Origin: Pseudocolwellia sp049933045
Lineage (GTDB): Bacteria; Pseudomonadota; Gammaproteobacteria; Enterobacterales; Alteromonadaceae
DNA: 64,000 bases
Reading direction: 5' to 3'
Assembly (NCBI RefSeq): GCF_049933045.1
Contig: NZ_CP187926.1
Location: 2,356,001 to 2,420,000 of the forward strand
Shown here piece after piece: positions 55,701 through 63,753 of this stretch; the first letter of the stretch is position 1, and every line of letters begins with the position of its first letter. The notes below the pieces were generated by a model. That model had not been told where the DNA came from, searched no databases, and was given only the letters and a program-made list of their open reading frames with translations. The position numbers and the translations under genes are program-made.

Positions 55701-56000
55701 GCCTTCTTTAAAAACGACGGTTACACCAGACAAGCCCGTTTTAGAAATAGACCTCACTTGTTCTACATCAGGCAAAGCGTACATTACTGCTTCGATAGGA
55801 TAGGTAATAAGTTGTTCAACTTCTTCGGCAGCAAGTCCTGGAGCTTCAGTGTTTACAGCGACTTGAATATTGGTTACATCAGGAAATGCATCAAGATTCA
55901 ACTTAGGAATAACCATTATCGAAGCCACTATGGTAGCGATCAACGCGATAACAATCAGCAGCCTATTATTAATAGACCAGTCTATAATTTTATTAAACAT
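52782..56000 (-). CDS. czcA: HME-RND heavy-metal efflux pump (CzcA-like)
   Basis: The 1072-residue inner-membrane transporter has 12 helices and two large periplasmic loops (LNLDAFPDVTNIQV at residues 31-44, SRIGRAEIGGDPEPV in loop 2). In TM4 it reads AIGMLVDGSVVMVEN: the second Asp and Glu of the proton relay are present, but the first Asp found in CzcA/CnrA is not. The Met positions of CusA's copper site are replaced (RVDELLSGVK, RFGLAVGD), so a divalent-cation substrate (Zn, Cd, Co) is more likely than copper. A His/Cys-containing insert (about 440-465) follows TM4. AAGGAG precedes the ATG, 12 bp after czcB. Confidence 0.92.
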   Translation of the reverse strand: MFNKIIDWSINNRLLIVIALIATIVASIMVIPKLNLDAFPDVTNIQVAVNTEAPGLAAEEVEQLITYPIEAVMYALPDVEQVRSISKTGLSGVTVVFKEGTDIYFARQLVFERLQAAKEFIPDGVGTPEMGPNTSGLGQIYQYLLIADKYSGYDSTTLRSLNDWIVKLLIMPVDGVTDVLSFGGNVKQYQVNVDPSKLLSYELTQDDVVHALDVNNANVGGWYMNRGQEQLVIRGTGWFKSGDEGIKDISQVPVKTVGGTVVMVSDVAKIVMGSEIRQGAATMTRRDEHGDIEKLGEVVSGIVLKRMGSNTKATIDGVNERIALIRQALPDGVRFEAFYDQADLIEQAVNTVVEALALAFIFIAIVLALFLMNIRATLLVLISIPISIGIALMIMAWWGISANLMSLGGIAVAIGMLVDGSVVMVENMFKHLNKPDLTDVEQAQKLNHSEKQSSTTDEKHQPIECNNHSIELRLKDAGKEVARPIFFAAAIILVVFTPLFSFEGVEAKLFQPMAISIILAVVSAIAVALFVVPALATFMFKKGVKERESFVLKPLDKLYRKGLKVALNNTKIVVVASVVLLISALITIPQIGTEFVPELEEGTINLRATLAPSASLETALSVSPILEEKLMAFPEVTYALSRIGRAEIGGDPEPVNNIEIYIGLKPVSEWTSASNRYELQDLMERSLEDYPGLLLNFSQPIATRVDELLSGVKAQLAIKLFGPELDVLAQKGQEIERVIKTIEGARDVALEQIVGEAQLVISPDRQQLSRFGLAVGDVMDVVKDGIGGVAAGQIINGNERYDIYVRIEEEYRKSKDAIADIRLKSPSGTWVRLGDVASVTYESGPPQVRRDDVQRRVVIQANVQGRDMGSVVTDIKAMVEEKVDLPAGYSISIGGQYENQERAQKKLSVVVPLSLVLIALLLYFAFGSVGQALLILVNVPLAVIGGVFALYISGQYLSVPSAVGFITLFGVAVLNGVVMVESINKLIADGIDSSKAVFEGATSRLRPVLMTAITSALGLIPMLMSNGVGAEIQRPLATVIVGGLVTATLLTLFVLPVLYSRFSKEKIKELSA

Positions 56001-56011
56001 AGTCGATCTCC

Positions 56012-57244
56012 TTAGTGGTTATGCGGATCAAATCCGCCTTTGGCTATTTCAGAAGCAACAAAGAATGCGCCCTGTGTGACAACGCGGCTGCCACTTTCTA
56101 ATCCACTAATTTCTCTTAAATCACCTAAAGCTCGACCTAAATTAACTTCAACAGCCGCAAACTCACCAGGATGATCTTCTACAAAAACAATCCAATCTCC
56201 GTCAGCACTTCTCATCAGCGCTTCTTCAGGAACAGCCAGCACTTTATTTTGAGTTTCAAATTGGAAGTTAATTTTTACAAACATGCCTGAATGTAAACTG
56301 TCTTCTTGATTCTTCACTGATAATCTGATTATTCTGGTTCGCGTAATAGGGTCAATAGTGTGAGCTTCTTGAATAACTTTAGCTTTGTAGTTATGACCTG
56401 CAAACTGCACGATTGCAGGTGAATTAATGGATAATTCAAACTTTTTATTTGGAGATACTTTAGCTTCTACCCAAAGGTCATCTTCATCGGCTAATAGCAT
56501 CACTAAGTCACCTGCTGCCACTCGTTGCCCCTGATAAAAATCATCTTGCAGTACTACACCAGAGCCGTGCGCCGTAAGGCTGTATTGTCCAAATAACGTG
56601 GTCGGCATGTTAAAAATATCTTTAATCGCCTCTTCAGTTAAGCCGAATGCGATAAGCTTGCCATAAGCCGCATTGAATGTGGTTTCAGAAAGCACTAAAC
56701 GACTCTCACTAACCGTTTGCTTACCTAATTTTTTTATACGTTGCCATTCTGTTGAAGCAATTAAGTAATCGGCCTGCGCTTGAGCCATAGATTCACTAAA
56801 AAGTGTGACCAGCTTTTGTCCTTTTTCAACATGCTCTCCTAAAATTGCATGCCTATTAATAATGACTGACTCTGTACGTGGAGACACCATAAAGCTTTTA
56901 TAACCGTTAGCTTTAATTTCACCTGGGGCGTATATCGAACTGTATTGAATTTTTGGCGTGATAGCTTTTACTTTGATATTTGCCAACGCCATTTTTTGTG
57001 GACTAAGTGTTATAACACCTTCGTTATGCTCGCTAGGTGCTTTAGCTAATAACGCTTCAGACTCTTCGTTATGCTCATGGCTATCATGATCATCAGCTAC
57101 TTTATTTGAAACATCATGACTACTATGTAGCTCGGTTTTTTGCTTTTCAATATTCGATTTAGACCCATTAGCTTGACTATAAAAGCCAAGAACTAAACCA
57201 CTTATCACTATTGTTGATACAAGTTTGTTTTTTAATATTTTCAT
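56012..57244 (-). CDS. czcB: Periplasmic adaptor of the metal efflux pump (CzcB-like)
   Basis: From ATG 57244 the protein is 410 residues (a TTG four codons upstream also keeps the frame open). It has a signal or anchor segment, a His/Asp-rich stretch (ADDHDSHEHNEE, about residues 50-61) that could bind metal, then barrel-sandwich and hairpin domains of the membrane fusion family (IYAPGEIKANGYKSFMVSPR; VVTQGAFFVASEIAKGG at the C-terminus). It should link CzcA to CzcC and pass metal to the pump. Gene order C-B-A is standard. Confidence 0.92.
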   Translation of the reverse strand: MKILKNKLVSTIVISGLVLGFYSQANGSKSNIEKQKTELHSSHDVSNKVADDHDSHEHNEESEALLAKAPSEHNEGVITLSPQKMALANIKVKAITPKIQYSSIYAPGEIKANGYKSFMVSPRTESVIINRHAILGEHVEKGQKLVTLFSESMAQAQADYLIASTEWQRIKKLGKQTVSESRLVLSETTFNAAYGKLIAFGLTEEAIKDIFNMPTTLFGQYSLTAHGSGVVLQDDFYQGQRVAAGDLVMLLADEDDLWVEAKVSPNKKFELSINSPAIVQFAGHNYKAKVIQEAHTIDPITRTRIIRLSVKNQEDSLHSGMFVKINFQFETQNKVLAVPEEALMRSADGDWIVFVEDHPGEFAAVEVNLGRALGDLREISGLESGSRVVTQGAFFVASEIAKGGFDPHNH

Positions 57245-57293
57245 AATAATTACCAATATATTTATTTAAAGTATGTTTTTATAAAACTGATCT

Positions 57294-58514
57294 TTAAATT
57301 TTTAATTTAGAAAGTTGACCAATACTTAGAAGAAAGTCTATTTCGCTCAGCTTAAAGAGGGTTTCTAATTGAATGCCTGAATACAAACCTTCAGCTCTTT
57401 GATTTAATGCAATTAAGTAATTAGGCGTACTTATGTCTCCAGCATCCCAGCTTATTTTCAGTAGCTTGGCACTACTTCGCGCGCGACCAGACATAAGTGA
57501 TTGCCACTTTTCAAAATATTTTTTATTTGTAATAACGGATTCAAAGTTTGCTTTAACCTTGAACGTCTGTGTTCTATGAATGGATTGGTAACTCGCTTCA
57601 GCTGCATTTGATTCGGTGTATGCCGCCTTAATATCGTCTGAATAATTATTTCTAATGTTCAACGGTATTGAGAGCGTAATACCTATTGTATTTTCCTCGG
57701 TGTTTTTTCCCGCGTTAATACTTATGGTGGGATCTATATTAGATTTGGCAGAGGTAAGCTGTGCTTGTTTCTGTTTAATTTTCCACTGAGTTTTAGCTAC
57801 TTCTATGTTTGGATGATTATCAATCCATTCTGGATTTACGAGATAACTATCAACACCTAGCCCTTCTTCAGGAAGCATAAACTTTTCAGCAGTCCAGTTA
57901 GGTAAAAGCTCTTGAACTTTTATTTCTGCGCTTTTAAGTTTTAATTGATAGTCAGCTATATTTGACAAGGTTTGAGATAAACTTAGATAAGTAAGTTCGA
58001 CATCAAGCTGCCCTAAAATACCTGCGCTCTTTTTCTCATCAACAATACTTAATAAAGTTTCAAGCTGATTTTCTTGTTCTAAAGCGATGAAAGACGATTG
58101 TTTAGCCGCATTCCATTCAATTAATGCAGACAAGGCATGCGCTTTTTTTGTTTCAATAACGCGCTTTAATCGCTGTTGATTAACAAAGTGATCCATTTGC
58201 GCGATACTTTGATTAATAGAGCGCTTATCTCCCATATCAAGAGTTTGGCTCAAGCCGAAAGAGTAATTATTGTAGTCACCCTCACGCTCATAACTTGATT
58301 CAAAATTGGGATTATAAATGGCTTGAGATGCGCTATTTACTTTATGGGTTGAAGCCTTTAATAGCGCTTGCGCTTCGATAACTTCAGGACTATTAATAAT
58401 TTGTGAATCTAGCCAAGTTTCTGATGATACTTTATCGTTGGCGACAGTTAAGTTGGGATACACAATGATCCCTAAACACAGGATAAAACCTGCATAATTT
58501 TTCAATATATACAT
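57294..58514 (-). CDS. czcC: Outer-membrane channel of the metal efflux pump (CzcC-like, TolC family)
   Basis: The 406-residue protein has a signal peptide (about 1-25, ending TVAND) and two outer-membrane efflux repeats rich in coiled-coil helices (for example AEKFMLPEEGLGVDSYLV between them). Relatives are CzcC and CusC of divalent-metal pumps. It is followed by czcB after 49 bp and preceded by czcI after 63 bp, so the four genes form one operon. Confidence 0.9.
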   Translation of the reverse strand: MYILKNYAGFILCLGIIVYPNLTVANDKVSSETWLDSQIINSPEVIEAQALLKASTHKVNSASQAIYNPNFESSYEREGDYNNYSFGLSQTLDMGDKRSINQSIAQMDHFVNQQRLKRVIETKKAHALSALIEWNAAKQSSFIALEQENQLETLLSIVDEKKSAGILGQLDVELTYLSLSQTLSNIADYQLKLKSAEIKVQELLPNWTAEKFMLPEEGLGVDSYLVNPEWIDNHPNIEVAKTQWKIKQKQAQLTSAKSNIDPTISINAGKNTEENTIGITLSIPLNIRNNYSDDIKAAYTESNAAEASYQSIHRTQTFKVKANFESVITNKKYFEKWQSLMSGRARSSAKLLKISWDAGDISTPNYLIALNQRAEGLYSGIQLETLFKLSEIDFLLSIGQLSKLKI

Positions 58515-58577
58515 AAAATCTCTTAATTTAATAAATTAAACAATTAGCCACTTAAGGCTGATGAACATTTAAATAAA

Positions 58578-58925
58578 TTAAGCTATTGGAGGTCTAAAAG
58601 AGGTTTCAAAAATGTCTTGATGTATAACCGTTAAATACTGAAATACATGAGAGAAAGAGAATATTGGCTGAGTTGAATTGTTTTTAATAGTCATCCATGA
58701 TAAATGTGAGCCATTACAGTGGTTACAATGGTGGCAGTCTGAAATGTCGTGTTCTTCGTTAGAATCAGACTTTTGCAATAATTGCGCGTCGTCAACATGA
58801 TGATGTTCAGTTTGAATATGCTCAATATCAATTTGGTGATTTTCAATAGGCGCAGCGATAGAGACGAACGATTGTAAAACAACCGAAATCACTATTATTA
58901 CGCTTACAACAAATCTATTTATCAA
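58578..58925 (-). CDS. czcI: CzcI-like small secreted His/Cys-rich protein
   Basis: The 115-residue protein has a signal peptide (VVSVIIVISVVLQSFVSIA), many His and acidic residues, a DCHHCNHCNGSH cluster near residue 75, and the C-terminus SFRPPIA. Position as the first gene of a czcCBA operon, size and metal-ligand cluster match CzcI, which affects czc regulation in Cupriavidus. The start is TTG at 58925 with GGTGA upstream. A MITE ends 33 bp before it. Confidence 0.75.
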   Translation of the reverse strand: MINRFVVSVIIVISVVLQSFVSIAAPIENHQIDIEHIQTEHHHVDDAQLLQKSDSNEEHDISDCHHCNHCNGSHLSWMTIKNNSTQPIFSFSHVFQYLTVIHQDIFETSFRPPIA

Positions 58926-59139
58926 TGTAAATCACCACATCTATTATCGAAAAAATACTAGGGTCAGTTGATCTTTCGAGATTATTTTTACAGCAAGGTG
59001 TTTGATATTTAGACAAGACGGAGTCTGTGACGTGTAGCTAGCTACTCGAACAGACGATAACGCCCTGTCTATCCAAAGTTAGGAATTTCAAACACATACT
59101 GCCCTTTGGGTTCATTTAAAATGAATTTACTCATTGCTG

Positions 59140-59187
59140 CCTACATGGATATAGGTACTTGGGTTATGTTGGAACGTATAACCCGTG
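59140..59187 (-). repeat. Two-hairpin module, copy 3 (in MITE 2)
   Basis: Read on the minus strand: stem GGGTTAT/ATAACCC around CGTTCCAAC, an AAGTA spacer, then CCTATATCCATGTAGG. Absent from MITE 2 copy B. It is the best match to the module at 46334-46382. Confidence 0.75.
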
Positions 59188-59202
59188 TTCGCTTTTTTAA
59201 TA

Positions 59203-59249
59203 CGACTGCATGGATGCAGAAGATAGGGCGACTCAGGAGACAAAGCCGA
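59203..59249 (-). repeat. Two-hairpin module, copy 4 (in MITE 2)
   Basis: Read on the minus strand: begins TCGGC, has a weaker first stem (GGC/GCC) around GTCTCCTGAG, then CTGCATCCATGCAG. It directly follows the minus-strand sequence AGTTATTC, like the module at 46411-46458 in the other MITE family. Confidence 0.7.
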
Positions 59250-59473
59250 GAATAACTATTAGACAAAGCTCACATCTCGATTAAATCTGTTTTAAATTGA
59301 ATAAAATTCAACCCTGAAAGATCAACAGATCCTAACATAATTTGAAAGTGCTCCCCTAATGAAATCGAGATATTTCAAGTAAGTAAATATATCTATTTAA
59401 AAAGTCGCTTTAAATTATTGTGTAAGTCTTTTTCTATTACAGAGCTAAAAGCATAAACAAACTCGTTGAATCA

Positions 59474-61201
59474 CTATAAAGTTAGCTCTAGCTCATTCAA
59501 ACGCTCAAATAATGGGTCTTTTTTAGCTTCAGCACCCATAGTGTTAAATTCGATAACTTGTTCGTTCTTTTGGTCGTAGGTTGTCCACACTGGCTGATTT
59601 ATAACTGCAGGGGTTCCTGATTTAGCAAAATCAACCCAGTAGTTATGCATAAAATCTGCAACCTTTTGATCTGCTTGTGTGAAGTTATCGCCATATTGCT
59701 GAATGCCAGTGTTAAATACATAAGGAATTTCAGTGGCATGGTATGCGCCTTTAACTTTACCTACCAAATGTGTAGGTACGTAGTTAAATCGGTATAACCA
59801 TACAGGTTGTGAGTTTGCAGCAAGTTTACGTGCAACATAACGCGAGGGTTCAACGAAAGCGGTGTCGCCATGTATCATAGATCCTAAAAGCGCTAAGTCT
59901 ATGTCTCTTGTATTCTTATTACCTCTAAGCAGATGTGGCTGATAAGCACTCATGAATTGTTTACGACGCTCGCCTGCTTTCTCTAATGTTCTAGCAGCAA
60001 TACCTTTAGCGGCCTGTGGTGCGAAATCGTCTAAAAATCCCCACTCAAGTTCGTTAGCGCCAACAATATGCGGTATTTTCATTTGATGACCTTTGCTAAA
60101 GCCGTCTTCATCACTTTCAACAACTAGCTTACCGTCAATCATAGGTCCGCTGTAGGTCATCACGTTATTCATACTGCTCAAATTCAATCCGCTAACCACT
60201 TTGTCAGCAGGTAAAAGTCGAAGTTGCTTTAAGGCTTGTTGATCTGAACCTTCAACACCTACACTTTTAGCAAAAGCGATTCCGTAGTCTTCTGCGTATT
60301 GTTCTTGATCGTTAATTTGGGTGAGCTTATTCAATACTTTTTTATTTAAATATAAATCAGGGCTAACTTTAGAGCTTCGTCCACCAGCTGATTGAGCAAT
60401 AGCTTTATGAAATAATCCTTTAGATTGAGGAGAAAGCATTAAGGCATTCACTGAACGTCCACCTGCCGATTCACCAAAGAGTGTGACATTGTTTGCGTCG
60501 CCACCAAAGCTTGAAATATTACGTTGTATCCATTTCAATGCAGCAATTTGATCCATAAAGGCATAATTACCTAAAGCATTAGTACCTACGGTATTAGCAT
60601 CACGTTCAGCACTAAGGGCAGGATGTGCAAAAAAACCAAAGCGTCCTAATCGATAATTAAAACTGATAAGAATAACGCCTGATTCTGCAAATGCTTTACC
60701 ACTGTAAATATCAGGTGACGAGCCGCCGTTAACAAAGCCTCCTCCATGTATCCAAACCATTACAGGAAGTTTTTTACCTTCCGCTTTTTTAGGCTTCCAT
60801 ACATTTATAAATAAACAGTCTTCACTTACAGATCCCGTTAATGGAGCAGCATCACCTGGAAATGGTAATTGCATACAGTCAGCACCAAACTTAGATGTAT
60901 TTTTTATGCCTTTCCATTTTTTATAAGGTTTAGGCGCTGCCCAACGTAATGCTTTAACAGGAGCTTCTGCGTAAGGTATACCTAAAAACTCAACATGGTC
61001 TGCAGACTCAACACCTTTGATGGTACCTGTTTCAATTTCGACTATGTTGAGTTGTTCAGAAACAATCACATTTGCTTTAATTTGGGTCGTTGCTATATCT
61101 GTTTTTAAAGGCTCTTGTTTAATATTGCTTGTACAAGATTGCATGATTAAAGCAGTTATCGATATAAGTATTGAGATACGAAAAGTAGAGTGGATTTTCA
61201 T
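59474..61201 (-). CDS. Type-B carboxylesterase, probably secreted or lipid-anchored
   Basis: The 575-residue serine hydrolase has an N-terminal signal ending LIMQSC (Cys 23, possible but weak lipobox). The catalytic serine is in FGESAGGRSVN near residue 243, the acidic residue likely in GANELEWGF near 370, and His in GAYHATEIPYVF near 480; the oxyanion site is WIHGGGFVNGG near 150. Substrates could be carboxylic esters such as acylated sugars or phenolic esters. The gene lies between inverted MITE copies, and has no operon partners. Confidence 0.9.
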   Translation of the reverse strand: MKIHSTFRISILISITALIMQSCTSNIKQEPLKTDIATTQIKANVIVSEQLNIVEIETGTIKGVESADHVEFLGIPYAEAPVKALRWAAPKPYKKWKGIKNTSKFGADCMQLPFPGDAAPLTGSVSEDCLFINVWKPKKAEGKKLPVMVWIHGGGFVNGGSSPDIYSGKAFAESGVILISFNYRLGRFGFFAHPALSAERDANTVGTNALGNYAFMDQIAALKWIQRNISSFGGDANNVTLFGESAGGRSVNALMLSPQSKGLFHKAIAQSAGGRSSKVSPDLYLNKKVLNKLTQINDQEQYAEDYGIAFAKSVGVEGSDQQALKQLRLLPADKVVSGLNLSSMNNVMTYSGPMIDGKLVVESDEDGFSKGHQMKIPHIVGANELEWGFLDDFAPQAAKGIAARTLEKAGERRKQFMSAYQPHLLRGNKNTRDIDLALLGSMIHGDTAFVEPSRYVARKLAANSQPVWLYRFNYVPTHLVGKVKGAYHATEIPYVFNTGIQQYGDNFTQADQKVADFMHNYWVDFAKSGTPAVINQPVWTTYDQKNEQVIEFNTMGAEAKKDPLFERLNELELTL

Positions 61202-61617
61202 TCCATGGGGTCCTGTAGAGACTTAAAGAAAAGTTAAAAATGGATACAGTGAGAGGAGGATAACAAAATTGAGATAAAGATGCCTTAACCTCCCTCTAAA
61301 ATAAATTTAAGATCAAATCAGAGGGATAAAAAGGCTTTGGTTAAGATAGGGTCTGTTGATCTTTCAGGGTTAAATTTTATTCAATTTAAAACGGATTTAA
61401 TCGCGATGTGAGCTTTGTCTAATAGTTATTCTATTAAAAAAGCGAACAGCAATGAGTAAATTCGTTTTAAATGAACCCAAAGGGCAGCATGTGTTTGAAA
61501 TTTATACCACGTTATCGTCTGTTCGAGTAGCTAGCTACACATCACAGACTCCGCCTTGTCTAAATATCAAACACCTTGCTGTAAAAACAATCTCGAAAGG
61601 TCAACAGACCCTAGGCT
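61202..61617. other. Spacer between the esterase and PepSY genes
   Basis: The promoter region of the esterase occupies about 145 bp; the rest is MITE 2 copy B, which ends 4 bp from the PepSY stop codon. No other gene is seen. Confidence 0.6.
61347..61613. mobile_element. MITE family 2, copy B (267 bp), inverted relative to copy A
   Basis: Ends are TAGGGTCTGTTGATCTTTC and the reverse complement of TAGGGTCTGTTGACCTTTC (18 of 19 match). The body, read on the minus strand, follows copy A closely but lacks the two hairpin modules and differs by a few substitutions and a short replaced stretch. No coding capacity. Confidence 0.85.
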
Positions 61618-62136
61618 TTAAGATCCCAAAATAACAACAATTAATGCGAATAAAGCACCTACTATAGAAATTTGAATACCGCTTTTTAAACTTTTAGCTT
61701 TAGGCATAAACATTAAAAATGCTGAAATTACAAAAAAGAGCAATGCGATACCAAAACTGATATTAAGGATAAAAAGCGGACTATTACTAGTAGCTTTATG
61801 AAGCTTAACTAATTTAGCTAAAGGTAATGGATAATCCATCTTGTTAATTACCGTTTCACCTGTCGCTTTATTGTATTCGCCTGAATTGAAAACAATCATA
61901 TCGTCAGATTCTGATTTAATTTCGAAACCTTTCATACGAATAGTTTTACCTAGCTTTTGAGCTTCAAGCCCTGGCGCTAATTGGCGTATTTCAGTGGTTG
62001 GGAATTTCATAAATTCAGTAGGTCTAAATATCAATAATATGCCGCTGATTGCGTAAATAGCCATTATTCCAGCTAAGAAAAAACCAAGCCAACGATGATA
62101 TTTACGAAAACTATTATGTAACTGAGCTGATGCCAT
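61618..62136 (-). CDS. PepSY-associated transmembrane protein
   Basis: The 172-residue protein has an N-terminal membrane helix in a typical PepSY-TM context (FRKYHRWLGFFLAGIMAIYAISGILLIF), a periplasmic PepSY-like domain (about 45-110), and two C-terminal helices. Relatives are small PepSY proteins linked to iron-reductase or metal uptake functions, but the role here is unknown. Its stop lies 4 bp from MITE 2 copy B. No operon partner is evident. Confidence 0.85.
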   Translation of the reverse strand: MASAQLHNSFRKYHRWLGFFLAGIMAIYAISGILLIFRPTEFMKFPTTEIRQLAPGLEAQKLGKTIRMKGFEIKSESDDMIVFNSGEYNKATGETVINKMDYPLPLAKLVKLHKATSNSPLFILNISFGIALLFFVISAFLMFMPKAKSLKSGIQISIVGALFALIVVILGS

Positions 62137-62305
62137 GTTTGCCTCGGATTAATCTGTTTATTTTAATAAAATAATAAAGTTATTTTGCTTTATTAAATAA
62201 TAATTAAAAGTCACTTTTATGAAATATTAAATTTCTGACAAAAAAAAGAGCTTTGATACGATTAGGTATTAAAGCTCTATTTTATATTTTCAAGACTATA
62301 TTCAG

Positions 62306-62390
62306 TGGTGCGGATGGGGGGACTTGAACCCCCACGACCTAAGTCACCAGCCCCTCAAGCTGACGCGTCTACCAATTCCGCCACATCCGC
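62306..62390 (-). tRNA. leuU: tRNA-Leu (GAG)
   Basis: An 85-nt class II tRNA on the minus strand: acceptor GCGGATG/CATCCGC, D-arm GCGGAATTGGTAGACGC, anticodon arm with GAG (CAGCTTGAGGGGCTG), a variable arm, and encoded CCA. It lies downstream of secG, matching leuU in E. coli. Confidence 0.97.
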
Positions 62391-62460
62391 ATTACTAAAT
62401 ATAAACTTTATATTCTTTAAGTTATTTCGCTAATTTGAGGTTTTAGCTAACTTAATTTTA

Positions 62461-62856
62461 TTACTCAGGTATATCGCTTTCTTTTACAGCTTTAGGTGTA
62501 CTAGCTGGAACATCTGCGTTATTAACTGCTGGAGTAATAGTATCTGTAGGGATATCGCTATCAGAAGGAATTGATTGTTCAATACCTGTCTCTAAGTTAT
62601 TCCACTCATCAACTGATTTAACTTTGTTAGCTGTTAAGTTACCTAACACTAAGCTGATTGCGAAGAAAGCAATGGCTAACCAAGTTGTAGCTTTTGTTAA
62701 AAAGTTACCAGAACCACTTGAACCAAAAATAGTTGCTGAAGAGCCTGCTCCAAATGAAGCGCCCATGTCTGCACCTTTACCATGTTGAATAAGCACTAAG
62801 CCGATTAAACACAAAGCTACGATTAAATATATAATGATTAATACTTGATATAACAT
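62461..62856 (-). CDS. secG: Protein translocase subunit SecG
   Basis: The 131-residue protein has two membrane helices separated by a Gly-rich loop (LIQHGKGADMGASFGAGSSA), the SecG signature, and a longer polar C-terminus rich in Pro, Thr and Ser than E. coli SecG (110). It is part of the SecYEG channel. It starts 1 bp after tpiA with AAGGATC in the tpiA end, so the genes are coupled. Confidence 0.95.
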   Translation of the reverse strand: MLYQVLIIIYLIVALCLIGLVLIQHGKGADMGASFGAGSSATIFGSSGSGNFLTKATTWLAIAFFAISLVLGNLTANKVKSVDEWNNLETGIEQSIPSDSDIPTDTITPAVNNADVPASTPKAVKESDIPE

Positions 62857-62857
62857 T

Positions 62858-63616
62858 TTATGATCCTTGAGCTGCCGAACAAATTATTTTGAATTCGTCG
62901 ACTTTTAAACTAGCACCACCGATAAGACCACCGTCTATATCCGTTTGTGCGAATAATTCTTTACTATTAGCAGCATTAACACTACCGCCATATAATAATG
63001 ACACACCTTCGGCAATTTCAGCATTGTTTTTAGCTAAAAACTGGCGAATAAATTGATGAGTTTCTTGTGCCATTTCCGGAGATGCTGTTTTTCCTGTACC
63101 TATAGCCCATACAGGCTCATATGCAATAACAACATCTTTAAAACTTTCGATACCTATTTCATCTATAACAGGTTGTAACTGTTGAGATAATACAGCATCT
63201 GTTCTTTCTTCTACGCGTTCTGCTTCTGATTCACCTATACATAAGATAGGCGTTAAACCGTTAGCTAAAGCGAATTTAACTTTTTGCGCGATTTGTTTAT
63301 CAGTTTCACCAAAGATACTACGTCTTTCAGAGTGACCAATAATTACATAACTAGCAGACATTTCGTTAAGCATATAGGCAGAAACTTCACCAGTATACGC
63401 TCCACTTGCATGTTCACTTATGTTTTGTGCGCCCAATTTAATATTGTTATTTGCAATTTTTGCAGATAACGCACTTAAATATACAAAGCTTGGACAAATT
63501 ACAACTTTTACATCATCCGAGAATTTAATGTTATTCAACTCACTTGTCATTGTATCAACAAGCGCTAGATTTCCATTCATTTTCCAATTTGCTGCTATTA
63601 TTCTTTGTCTTGGCAT
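62858..63616 (-). CDS. tpiA: Triose-phosphate isomerase
   Basis: The 252-residue glycolytic enzyme interconverts dihydroxyacetone phosphate and glyceraldehyde 3-phosphate. Catalytic residues: Asn and Lys in AANWKMNG (residues 8-15), His in IIGHSERR near 97, and Glu in VIAYEPVWAIGTG near 168, with phosphate loop LYGGSVNAAN near 210. AGGAA precedes the ATG. Position between glmM and secG is common in Alteromonadales. Confidence 0.97.
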   Translation of the reverse strand: MPRQRIIAANWKMNGNLALVDTMTSELNNIKFSDDVKVVICPSFVYLSALSAKIANNNIKLGAQNISEHASGAYTGEVSAYMLNEMSASYVIIGHSERRSIFGETDKQIAQKVKFALANGLTPILCIGESEAERVEERTDAVLSQQLQPVIDEIGIESFKDVVIAYEPVWAIGTGKTASPEMAQETHQFIRQFLAKNNAEIAEGVSLLYGGSVNAANSKELFAQTDIDGGLIGGASLKVDEFKIICSAAQGS

Positions 63617-63753
63617 AGTTATTCCTACATTTAAGCGGCGAGATATTAACTAACTAGCGAATAAGATACAAGTATTATGCTTAATATCTTATTCAACTGA
63701 TGAATATTTAAACGTAAAAGGATTTCTACGAAAAATTTATAATGTGTTTAGAT

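Larger units (their letters stand above)
58959..59335. mobile_element. MITE family 2, copy A (377 bp)
   Basis: Ends are TAGGGTCAGTTGATCTTTC and the reverse complement of TAGGATCTGTTGATCTTTC (17 of 19 match). The TA at each end could be a TA target duplication, as in IS630/mariner-type elements. The body matches copy B in inverted orientation, apart from two extra blocks (59140-59187 and 59203-59249). No transposase is encoded. Confidence 0.82.
58926..59473. other. Spacer between czcI and the esterase gene
   Basis: Most of this 548-bp stretch is MITE 2 copy A (58959-59335). The remaining 33 bp on the czcI side and 138 bp on the esterase side hold no gene. The esterase transcript would end here; no clear terminator was found. 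Confidence 0.6.

Noticed and set aside
52782..56000. Naming the RND pump CusA (copper/silver)
   Set aside because: Positions matching two of the CusA copper-site methionines are Glu and Leu, no CusF-like gene is present, and the operon has czcI and czcD neighbours.
61452..61634. 60-codon frame across the end of MITE 2 copy B
   Set aside because: It lies almost wholly in the non-coding MITE and is not preserved in copy A.
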